Assembly: GCF_900129025.1 (NCBI RefSeq)
Contig: NZ_FQUM01000003.1
Location: 605,902-669,901 of the forward strand
DNA: 64,000 bases
Direction of reading: 5' to 3'
From: Mariniphaga anaerophila
Lineage (GTDB): Bacteria; Bacteroidota; Bacteroidia; Bacteroidales; Prolixibacteraceae
Of this stretch, positions 27,789-35,702 are shown piece by piece (position 1 is the stretch's first letter; each line of letters opens with the position of its first letter). A model generated the notes under the pieces. The model had not been told where the DNA came from. It made no database searches and saw nothing but the letters and a program-made list of their open reading frames with translations. A program made the position numbers and the translations under genes.

Positions 27789-28886
27789 ATGGAAGAAAAA
27801 CTGGTTACAATTATTGTATTGCCTTATTCCAAAGCACAAATTTTAAAAGTGCGGCTGGAAGAACATAATATTGAGTGCGATCTGGAAGACATTAACCTGA
27901 TGGAAGACGCCGCAACTTCGGTAAAGGTAAAAATTCTCGACAAAGACATTCGGAATGCCATTCCGGTTCTGGATGAATTTCTGGGAAAAAAAGCCGAAAA
28001 AGAGAAAAAACCGAAAAAGTACGACGACCATGTTCTGGTGCCGGTGGATTTCTCGCCGGTTTCTTTTAAAACCTGCAAAATGGCGTTCAACATTGCCGCC
28101 CTTCTGAATGTAAAGCTGGTTTTTATTCATTGTTACATTAACCCGGTAATTCATTCCGTTCCATACGCCGATGTGTACGTTTACGACTCCACGTTGCTGG
28201 AACGAATGGATAACGTGGAAAAAAAGGCCAACGAGAACTTCAAAAAATTCATTAAAAAACTGTCTTCTACCATTGGCAAAGAAAAATGGAAAAGCGTTAA
28301 AACCGAATACATCATAAAACCGGGATATGCCGACGAAGATATTCTGGCTTATGCCCACGAAAACAATTCGAGGGTAATTGTTATGGGAACGGGAGGCGAC
28401 TCCGGCCTGGTGATGGGAAGTGTTACCGCCGACGTAATTTACAACGCGCAGGTGCCGGTGCTGGTTATTCCGGAAGAGTCGCCCGAGAAAGAAATTCTTG
28501 ACATCAAAAAAGTATTATACGCCACCAATTTTGATGAAAAAGACTTTTCTGCAATTGACAAACTGATTGGAATACTGCGTCCATTTGAAGTGCAGGTATT
28601 TTGTGTTCATGTTGAAAAAGAAAACAGTTCCGACTGGAACCATGCACGCCTCGAAGGCCTAAAAAATATTTTAAAGGGAAAATACGAGAAAAAAGATTTT
28701 AACTGCCGGCTGCTCGTTGGCGAAAATGTTTTGGAAACGCTCGACAAATTTATAAAGGAAGAAAACATCGATATTATATCGCTGACAACCCACAAGCGGA
28801 ACATGATTTCGCGCCTATTTAATCCGAGCATTGCCCGTAAAATGGTTTTCCACAGCAATACACCGCTGTTGGTTTTTCACGCATAA
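27789..28886 (+). CDS. Universal stress protein with two USP domains and an N-terminal DUF2007-like domain
   Basis: Residues 1-70 (VTIIVLPYSKAQILKVRLEEHNIECDLED onward) resemble the small DUF2007 signal-transducing fold. Residues about 80-235 form a USP domain: HVLVPVDFSPVSFKTCKMA at its start and VIVMGTGGDSGLVMGSVTAD at the nucleotide-binding loop, close to the G-x2-G-x9-G-S/T pattern of ATP-binding USPs. Residues about 240-365 form a second, more diverged USP domain (KVLYATNFDEKDFSAI; SLTTHKRNMISRLFNPS), probably without ATP binding. It is cytoplasmic. Tandem USPs are common in Bacteroidota; the N-terminal extra domain is less usual. It is a single gene that converges on the rhomboid gene. 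Confidence 0.85.
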   Translation: MEEKLVTIIVLPYSKAQILKVRLEEHNIECDLEDINLMEDAATSVKVKILDKDIRNAIPVLDEFLGKKAEKEKKPKKYDDHVLVPVDFSPVSFKTCKMAFNIAALLNVKLVFIHCYINPVIHSVPYADVYVYDSTLLERMDNVEKKANENFKKFIKKLSSTIGKEKWKSVKTEYIIKPGYADEDILAYAHENNSRVIVMGTGGDSGLVMGSVTADVIYNAQVPVLVIPEESPEKEILDIKKVLYATNFDEKDFSAIDKLIGILRPFEVQVFCVHVEKENSSDWNHARLEGLKNILKGKYEKKDFNCRLLVGENVLETLDKFIKEENIDIISLTTHKRNMISRLFNPSIARKMVFHSNTPLLVFHA

Positions 28887-28940
28887 AACAAAGGGAGAAC
28901 ATCTGTTTGTGACACAAAACACTGCTCCGACTTTTTTCAT

Positions 28941-29813
28941 CTATTTGCCTTGCTTAAAAAGAATTTCTTTCTCTTTTTTTGTGAGGCTTTCGTAGCCCGA
29001 TTTTGCAATCTTGTCCAGAATCCGGTTAATCTCATCCTGCTTCAGATTTTGCTGGCGATTGTATTCGTGATCGTCGCGCGGAGGTGCCTGTTGTTTAAAA
29101 GTAACTTTCATGCGCTGTTTCGACTTAAACCAACTTCCTACTTTTCCAATAAAAGTTACAATTCCGGCTCCGTGGTCTTTCCCGCGTTTTAGCTGCGAGA
29201 TGTAAAACCATCCCCACGCCGCACCGCCCAAATGCGCCAGATTTCCTCCCGGGTTTGATGTGGAAATGCCAATAACAGAAAGCAACACATAAAACAGCGC
29301 AACATATTTCAGCGGGAACCTGCCTATAAAAAAAAGGTAAATTTCGCGTTGCGGATCGTAAACAGCAACGGCAACTAAAATGGCAATAATTGATGCCGAT
29401 GCACCAAGCAAAATTCCATTTACCGAACTAAATACAGGAAAAATATTGTACGCCAAAACATACATCAATGCTCCCGATAATCCGCCCATAATATACACAC
29501 TCAACAGTTTCTCCCCTTCAAAATGATAAAGAAATAGTTTTCCGAACCAGTAAAGTCCTAACACATTAAACAGCAGATGCAAAAAACCTTCGTGCAAAAA
29601 CATGTAGGTAACGGGAGTCCAAAACCGGTGCAAAAGCACCTGCAGGTTAGACGGTACCGAAAGCCACTCAACCAGATGCAGCTGCTGCCCGCCCAGGTAA
29701 AAAAGTACGCCCAGCAATTTAATAACCAGAAATACTCCCAGATTAATGTATATCAGACGGGTTAAAACAGAACCATATTTAAATGTATTTTTTATGTCGG
29801 CCCAAATATCCAC
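28941..29813 (-). CDS. Rhomboid-family intramembrane serine protease (GASAS variant)
   Basis: An integral membrane protein of 290 residues with about six membrane segments. It has the TM2 histidine motif HEGFLHLLFNVLGLYWFG, the serine motif LGASASI and the TM6 histidine in NLAHLGGAAWGW. The serine motif of active rhomboids is G-x-S-G; here the residue after the serine is alanine, so activity is likely but not certain. The soluble C-terminal tail (about 215-290) is basic to mixed and ends FKQGK. It is paired with a second rhomboid gene 62 bp upstream, probably in the same transcript as mutL. The substrate is unknown. Confidence 0.88.
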   Translation of the reverse strand: MDIWADIKNTFKYGSVLTRLIYINLGVFLVIKLLGVLFYLGGQQLHLVEWLSVPSNLQVLLHRFWTPVTYMFLHEGFLHLLFNVLGLYWFGKLFLYHFEGEKLLSVYIMGGLSGALMYVLAYNIFPVFSSVNGILLGASASIIAILVAVAVYDPQREIYLFFIGRFPLKYVALFYVLLSVIGISTSNPGGNLAHLGGAAWGWFYISQLKRGKDHGAGIVTFIGKVGSWFKSKQRMKVTFKQQAPPRDDHEYNRQQNLKQDEINRILDKIAKSGYESLTKKEKEILFKQGK

Positions 29814-29875
29814 TTTCCTAAATTTTCGATTTTACCATTTTCCGGTGAGCTTAAATTTGACTTAAGCTCCACCAA

Positions 29876-30694
29876 TCAATAAAAATTCTTTGTGCTTTTG
29901 TTCCAGTATTTAATCAACAGATATCCGAACAACATTCCCCCAAGATGGGCAAAATGCGCCACGTTACTTCCCGGCTGAGCCAGCCCCAGATAAAGTTCAA
30001 TAGCCCCGTAACCAATTACAAAATATTTCGCTTTTATAGGAATTGGAGGGAAAAGCAACATCAGCTGCGTATTGGGGAAAAGCACACCAAATGCCAGCAA
30101 CACACCAAACACAGCGCCAGAAGCTCCTACTGTGGGAATATCCATCTTCATCTGAAGAATCCGATCCATCAGTTTCATTCCTTCATTTGCATAAGCCGTA
30201 TTGGCAACATCGCCGTACCACGTATTAATAAAATCGCGCACCTGTACCGACGCGTTAGACAAATGTTTGCTCACAAACTGGTCTAGAATTTCGGGAGAAG
30301 GAGTGTTGCGAAATGCTTCGATGGTATGTTGCATCGACGAAATTTCGAGATAATTTACAAACGTATGCAAAGCTACGGCACCCAGCCCGGTAACAAAATA
30401 GTACACCAAAAACCGTTGCGATCCCCAAACACTTTCCAGCACCCGGCCAAACATCCACAAGGCGAACATATTAAAAAACAAGTGAGTAATACCACCATGC
30501 ATAAACATGTGTGTTATTATCTGATGCAGCATAAATTTATCGGAACCGGGGTAATGCATCCCCAAATACTCCACCAGGTCTATTCCTCTTCCTCCTAATA
30601 CCCATGTTGCGAACAACAGAAGTACGTTAATAATAATCAGGTTTTTTACAACCGGTGGTATCTGATTCATTACGGGACGGTAATTCATATTCAA
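29876..30694 (-). CDS. Rhomboid-family intramembrane serine protease
   Basis: A protein of 272 residues with the complete motif set: THMFMHGGITHLFFNMFALWMFG in TM2, the catalytic serine in TVGASGAVFGVLLAFG, and the catalytic histidine in HFAHLGGMLFGYLL. A soluble loop of about 60 residues follows the third membrane segment (SSMQHTIEAFRNTPSPEIL). It lies in the inner membrane. It follows mutL with a 66-bp gap and precedes the other rhomboid gene; these two adjacent paralogues differ in the serine motif, so they may differ in substrate. Start at MNMNYRPVMNQ. Confidence 0.93.
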   Translation of the reverse strand: MNMNYRPVMNQIPPVVKNLIIINVLLLFATWVLGGRGIDLVEYLGMHYPGSDKFMLHQIITHMFMHGGITHLFFNMFALWMFGRVLESVWGSQRFLVYYFVTGLGAVALHTFVNYLEISSMQHTIEAFRNTPSPEILDQFVSKHLSNASVQVRDFINTWYGDVANTAYANEGMKLMDRILQMKMDIPTVGASGAVFGVLLAFGVLFPNTQLMLLFPPIPIKAKYFVIGYGAIELYLGLAQPGSNVAHFAHLGGMLFGYLLIKYWNKSTKNFY

Positions 30695-30760
30695 AAATTT
30701 AAATGCATTTCAGGCAAACGCCAGACCAAAGTTTAAAAACGATAATATAGCGACATATTG

Positions 30761-32614
30761 TCATTTATGAAAGAATTTTTCGATGTCCTCCAGCGGAATA
30801 ATGGTAAGTACCTTTTTTCCTTCGGGCGAATAATTTGGAGTTGCACAGGCAAACAAGTTATCAATAAGGTGATCGATTTCTTCCTGTTTCAGCTCGGTGC
30901 CATAATCAAGCGAAGAAGCTTTTGCCAGCGAAATTGCCACCTGCTCTTTTGCCTTAGCCTTGGCATTCACCGGCGAATTTTTATACTCTTCGAGCAACTT
31001 TTCCACAATAATTTCAGGCGAAGAAACATCCAAAACTCCGGGGGTACCGTTTATAATGAAGGTGTTTTTACCAAACTCACGGATATCAAATCCCAGCGAC
31101 AACAAATCCTCCCGAATACTTTTCAGCAGTTCGGCATCTCCCGGCTCCAAATCAATGGTTTGCGGAAACAACTGCTGTTGACTGGCCACCGATTCCGATC
31201 TGAGTACTTCCATAAATTGCTCAAAAAGAATACGCTCATGTGCACGTTTCTGGTCAATCACCATCAGACCCGATTTCACAGGAGAAAGGATGTACTTCTG
31301 CTTCAGTTGAAGAATTTTCTTTTGTGAAACCCCTTCGGAAGGCAACGAAGAAGACAATGGCTCGTCAGAACTTGCTGACTGAAACGTTTGTTCTTCGGGC
31401 TTAAGAATCAACTGGGTTCCCTGGTACAAATCTTCCCAACGTTCAAGGTTACGTTTTTCGGTATTGGAAACGCCCGGTGTTTTAAAAGAAGGCGTTTTTT
31501 CCGTTTCAAACGGATTGTAAGCCGGATTAACGGTAATTTCGGGATAATGAATTTCCCCTGCGTTTTTACCGGCTACCGGAATATCAATACTTCCGCTTTG
31601 ATCGAAATCGATTGACGGCACTACATTGTATTTTCCCAGCGATTCGCGAACCGATGCGAAAATAACCTGCCAGATGGCGCGGTCGTCTTCAAATTTTATC
31701 TCCGTTTTTGTGGGATGAACATTTATATCGATGGAGGCCGGGTCTATTTCGAGATAAAGAAAATAGGAAGGATAAGAATCGGACGGCAGCAATTTTTCGT
31801 AGGCTTGCATTACCGCTTTATGAAAATACGGATGCCGCATGTACCTTCTGTTCACAAAAAAATACTGCTCCCCCATTGTTTTCCGAGCATATTTGGGCTG
31901 CCCCACAAAGCCGGAAACATTTACCAAACTGGTTTCTTCCTCAACCGGCACCAGACTCTGATTGATGGTTTTTCCAAAAACATCCACAATCCGTCGTCGT
32001 AAATTACTTTTTCCCAATTCATAAAGGCATGAATTATTGTGAAAAAGAGAAAACCGGATTTCCGGATTAGGAAGCGCCACCCGCTGAATTTCAGTAATAA
32101 TATGCTTCAGTTCGGTGGTGTTACTTTTCAGAAACTTACGGCGCGCCGGCACGTTAAAAAACAAATTTTTAACCGTGGTAGTTGTTCCGTTGGCACACGC
32201 AACCGGCTCCTGGCTCCTCACCTCCGATGCAACAACGCGAATAAGTGTTCCCACCTCATCGTCATCGCGCTTTGTACGCATTTCTACATCGGCAATGGCC
32301 GCAATTGAAGCCATTGCTTCACCACGAAAACCCATGGTTCGGATGCAAAACAAATCGTTGGCCGAATTAATTTTGGAGGTAGCGTGCCTTTCGAAAGCCA
32401 TACGGGCATCGGTAGGCGACATGCCACAGCCATTGTCGGTAATTTGTATCAGGGTTTTCCCCGCGTCTTTAATATGAATGGTTACTTCGCTGGCCCCGGC
32501 ATCCAGTGCATTTTCAACCAATTCTTTGACAACCGATGCCGGTCGTTGAATCACTTCTCCGGCAGCAATCTGATTGGCCACCGAGTCGGGTAATAATTGA
32601 ATAATATCGCTCAC
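30761..32614 (-). CDS. mutL: DNA mismatch repair protein MutL
   Basis: A GHKL ATPase that couples mismatch recognition by MutS to strand incision. N-terminal motifs: VKELVENALDAGA, ITDNGCGM, ERHATSKI and GFRGEAMASIAAI. The C-terminal domain has DQKRAHERILFEQF, close to the DQHAx2Ex4E endonuclease motif of nicking MutL proteins, so this one probably cuts DNA itself, as expected in an organism without MutH. At 617 residues its length is typical. Its start overlaps the stop of the small membrane protein gene upstream by one base, suggesting translational coupling. Confidence 0.97.
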   Translation of the reverse strand: MSDIIQLLPDSVANQIAAGEVIQRPASVVKELVENALDAGASEVTIHIKDAGKTLIQITDNGCGMSPTDARMAFERHATSKINSANDLFCIRTMGFRGEAMASIAAIADVEMRTKRDDDEVGTLIRVVASEVRSQEPVACANGTTTTVKNLFFNVPARRKFLKSNTTELKHIITEIQRVALPNPEIRFSLFHNNSCLYELGKSNLRRRIVDVFGKTINQSLVPVEEETSLVNVSGFVGQPKYARKTMGEQYFFVNRRYMRHPYFHKAVMQAYEKLLPSDSYPSYFLYLEIDPASIDINVHPTKTEIKFEDDRAIWQVIFASVRESLGKYNVVPSIDFDQSGSIDIPVAGKNAGEIHYPEITVNPAYNPFETEKTPSFKTPGVSNTEKRNLERWEDLYQGTQLILKPEEQTFQSASSDEPLSSSLPSEGVSQKKILQLKQKYILSPVKSGLMVIDQKRAHERILFEQFMEVLRSESVASQQQLFPQTIDLEPGDAELLKSIREDLLSLGFDIREFGKNTFIINGTPGVLDVSSPEIIVEKLLEEYKNSPVNAKAKAKEQVAISLAKASSLDYGTELKQEEIDHLIDNLFACATPNYSPEGKKVLTIIPLEDIEKFFHK

Positions 32615-32925
32615 TAAAAAGAAAAATCAGAATAAAAAAACAGGTAAAAAATCAGCGTTAAAATCAGGATCAGGAATATCAGCCGCGTATTGCTGGCCCG
32701 ACGCCCTTTCTCCGAGGATCGGACAAAACCTTCCTGGGCTTGTCTGAACTGTCCTCTTACATTGGGACGAAAAGGTTTCCCCCCTTCGCTCTTTTTCCCT
32801 TTTATCCCCAGTTCATCCTTTATCCTTCGTTCCCGCTCATCTCGTTCATCCTTATCCGGGTCGTAAAACCTCGGATTAACATGAAACTTTTTAGCTGCCG
32901 GTGTATGAAAAAATCTCCCAATCAT
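32614..32925 (-). CDS. Small single-pass membrane protein, 103 aa
   Basis: The N-terminal part is highly charged and basic (DPDKDERDERERRIKDELG; GGKPFRPNVRGQFRQ), followed by one C-terminal membrane helix (LIFLILILTLIFYLFF). This topology fits a tail-anchored cytoplasmic protein. It overlaps mutL by one base. I do not recognise its function; a gene of this type before mutL may be lineage-specific. Confidence 0.7.
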   Translation of the reverse strand: MIGRFFHTPAAKKFHVNPRFYDPDKDERDERERRIKDELGIKGKKSEGGKPFRPNVRGQFRQAQEGFVRSSEKGRRASNTRLIFLILILTLIFYLFFYSDFSF

Positions 32926-32931
32926 AATCGC

Positions 32932-32953
32932 ATCTTTGTATCTTACAAAGATA
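32932..32953 (-). promoter_or_regulatory. Promoter of the small-protein/mutL operon with perfect inverted repeat
   Basis: TATCTTTG on the minus strand (32946-32953) is a full TAnnTTTG match about 20 bp before the ATG, so the leader would be very short. The element lies inside a perfect 9-bp inverted repeat, ATCTTTGTA-TCT-TACAAAGAT, which could be an operator or simply a two-way -7 element. Confidence 0.5.
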
Positions 32954-33188
32954 AAGTTTTATTCTGAAATGAAATTCGGTTTACCCCCTGCGGAATAAAC
33001 AAGTGCGAAAATCAGTATTGTAAAAGCACCTCGATTCTTCCTGATTCGTCTGCAATTTACAGTCTTAAAAAAGACGCAGGAATTCTCGTTATTTTACCAA
33101 AAATTCCAACTTTCGTCTCCAACTGCATAAAACCGGCAGTCAGCGCTCAAAGTTTTTTCAGCGTCAAAAACAGAATGCGGCAAGCACT

Positions 33189-34496
33189 CTATTTTTGCCG
33201 GAAATAAACCTGGATAGGCACGCCCTTAAAATCGAAATTCTCCCTGATTTTGTTTTCGATGTACCGTTTGTAGGGCTCGCGAATATATTGCGGCAGGTTG
33301 GCAAAAAGCGCAAACGCCGGAGTTGGCGAAGGCAATTGCGTTACATATTTTATTTTAATGAATTTCCCTTTTACCGATGGCGGCGGATATGCTTCCACTG
33401 CCTCCAAAAGCAATTCGTTTAATGCAGAAGTTTTAATGCGTTTCTTCCGGTTTTTATGAACCTGCATGGCAATGTCGAGCGATTTGTAAACACGCTGCTT
33501 GGTTTTTGCAGAAATAAACAGAATAGGCACATCCGTGTATGGAGCAATGCGTTCGCGGATTTCAGCTTCCATCTTTTTTGTAGAATGAACGTCCTTTTCA
33601 ATGAGATCCCATTTATTTACCAAAATAACCACGCCTTTTCTGTTTCGTGCAATCAGGTTGAAAACATTTACATCCTGAGCCTCCATGCCGCGGGTTGCAT
33701 CAATCAAAAGCAGGCAAACATCAGAGTTTTCGATGGTACGTACAGAGCGCAAAACGGAGTAAAACTCAATATCATCGCGCACTTTCCCTTTTTTTCGCAA
33801 GCCGGCAGTGTCGACAATTACAAAGTCGTGCCCAAATTTATTGTAACGGGTTAGTATTGAATCGCGGGTGGTACCGGCCACGTCTGTTACAATGTAGCGG
33901 TCTTCGTCCAGCAGCGTATTTATAAACGACGATTTCCCCACGTTAGGCCGTCCAACAACCGAAAGGTAGGGCAACTCGTGCTCTTCGTCGTTGTCCGGAG
34001 TATCGCCAAAGCTTTCCACAACCTGATCCAGCAAATCGCCGGTTCCGCTTCCGGTCATTGATGAGATGCAATATATCTCACCAAGGCCCAGTCCGTAAAA
34101 TTCCTGGGCATCCAGAATCCGCTGATTATTGTCTACTTTGTTTACTGCCACAACAACTTTTTTCCCACTGCGGCGCAGTATTTCAGCCACTGCGTCATCC
34201 AAATCGGTAATTCCCGATTCCACATCCACCACAAAAAGAATTACGTCGGCTTCATCAATGGCAAGGTGTACCTGTTTATTAATTTCAGCTTCAAACACAT
34301 CATCTGAATTAACAACATAACCGCCGGTATCAATCACCGAAAACATTTTTCCGTTCCACTCTGATTTTCCGTAGTTGCGGTCGCGCGTAACGCCGGACGC
34401 TTCGTCAACAATAGCTTCTCTAGATTCGATAAGCCGGTTAAACAAAGTCGATTTTCCCACGTTGGGCCGTCCTACTATGGCCAATATTCTGCTCAT
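33189..34496 (-). CDS. der: Ribosome biogenesis GTPase Der (EngA)
   Basis: A tandem GTPase needed for assembly of the large ribosomal subunit. It has two G domains: G1 as [14 protein letters not shown] near residue 8 with DTGGY and NKVD, and a second as [16 protein letters not shown] near residue 180 with [11 protein letters not shown] and NKWD. A KH-like C-terminal domain follows, ending IQVYFRQK. The protein has 435 residues, the normal length. It lies 104 bp downstream of era in the same direction, a pairing frequent in Bacteroidota. Confidence 0.98.
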   Translation of the reverse strand: MSRILAIVGRPNVGKSTLFNRLIESREAIVDEASGVTRDRNYGKSEWNGKMFSVIDTGGYVVNSDDVFEAEINKQVHLAIDEADVILFVVDVESGITDLDDAVAEILRRSGKKVVVAVNKVDNNQRILDAQEFYGLGLGEIYCISSMTGSGTGDLLDQVVESFGDTPDNDEEHELPYLSVVGRPNVGKSSFINTLLDEDRYIVTDVAGTTRDSILTRYNKFGHDFVIVDTAGLRKKGKVRDDIEFYSVLRSVRTIENSDVCLLLIDATRGMEAQDVNVFNLIARNRKGVVILVNKWDLIEKDVHSTKKMEAEIRERIAPYTDVPILFISAKTKQRVYKSLDIAMQVHKNRKKRIKTSALNELLLEAVEAYPPPSVKGKFIKIKYVTQLPSPTPAFALFANLPQYIREPYKRYIENKIRENFDFKGVPIQVYFRQK

Positions 34497-34600
34497 GCTT
34501 TCTTTTCAATTTAATTTTTACAATGAAATCATTCCAAGTACGGAATTCTTCTTTTTTTCGCCAGTGGTAAACTTAATTTTCCAATTGCGGATGTTGCTTT

Positions 34601-35485
34601 TTAATACGCTTCGTATCCGAAATTTTTCAGTTGTTTTTCCTTTTCGCGCCAGTCTTTGGCCACTTTCACATAAAGCTCCAGGAATATTTTCTTTCCGAAA
34701 AACTCTTCGGCATCCTGCCGGGCCTCGCTGCCCACTTTTTTCAGCATTTTACCAGCCTTGCCAATAATTATTCCTTTTTGCGTGTCGCGTGCCACATAAA
34801 TCACTGCTCGCACTTCAATCAATCCGCCTTTATTTTTAAACTCTTCCACCTCAATTTCCACCGAGTACGGAATTTCTTTCTGGTAATGCAGCAGTATCTT
34901 TTCACGAATGATTTCCTGCATAAAAAAACGTTCGTTGCGGTCGGTCAGCGCCTCCTTTCCAAAAAACGGAGGGCTGTCAGGAAGCAGTTCCAGAATGCGA
35001 TCAAAAACCGGGGCAATATTGAACTTTTCCTTTGCAGAAACCGGAAAAACGGTTGCGCCTGGAAAAACTTCGCTCCAATAATCGAATAACCTGGTTACCT
35101 CATCCTGGTTCGACAGGTCAATTTTATTAATGAGCACAATAACCGGCATGTTCGATTTGCGGATTCGTTCGATGTAATCAGCATTCTTGCCCGGTTTTTC
35201 CACCACGTCGGTCACAAACAAAATCACGTCTGCATCCAGCAGCGCGGTGTCCACAAAATTCATCATCTTCTCCTGAAGTTTGTATCCCGGCTTCAGAATT
35301 CCCGGCGTATCGGAATAAACCACCTGAAAATCTTCGCCATTCACAATCCCTTTTATCCGATGGCGTGTTGTCTGCATTTTCTCCGTAATAATCGACAACT
35401 TTTCGCCTACCAGGGCATTCATCAGAGTGGATTTCCCCACATTGGGATTCCCCAAAATATTCACAAAACCAGCTTTATGCGCCAT
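34601..35485 (-). CDS. era: GTPase Era
   Basis: A 16S rRNA-binding GTPase for small-subunit maturation. It has a G1 loop [14 protein letters not shown], switch/G3 DTPGIL, G4 NKID, and a C-terminal KH domain with GIIIGKAGKMLKKVGSEAR. The protein has 294 residues, as usual. It is the first gene of the era-der pair, with its own -7 element upstream. Confidence 0.98.
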   Translation of the reverse strand: MAHKAGFVNILGNPNVGKSTLMNALVGEKLSIITEKMQTTRHRIKGIVNGEDFQVVYSDTPGILKPGYKLQEKMMNFVDTALLDADVILFVTDVVEKPGKNADYIERIRKSNMPVIVLINKIDLSNQDEVTRLFDYWSEVFPGATVFPVSAKEKFNIAPVFDRILELLPDSPPFFGKEALTDRNERFFMQEIIREKILLHYQKEIPYSVEIEVEEFKNKGGLIEVRAVIYVARDTQKGIIIGKAGKMLKKVGSEARQDAEEFFGKKIFLELYVKVAKDWREKEKQLKNFGYEAY

Positions 35486-35513
35486 AATTAATTCAAATAG
35501 CTAAAAATCAGCG

Positions 35514-35521
35514 CAAAGATA
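35514..35521 (-). promoter_or_regulatory. Promoter -7 element for era-der
   Basis: TATCTTTG on the minus strand, a full TAnnTTTG match 29 bp upstream of the era start. Confidence 0.5.
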
Positions 35522-35702
35522 ATCGATTTGATTTACGGCAGCTGTTTTTGCCCGGGCATTTTACACCAAAAATGCATTATTTCACATACAAAAATCCTGT
35601 TAAAAGTTTTTAAAAAACCTGAGCCAAACCGTTTTATCGTTGTCTGGGTGAGCATTTTTCTGTATTTTTTGGAAAAAACCAATATTACTCAAAAGATCTA
35701 TT

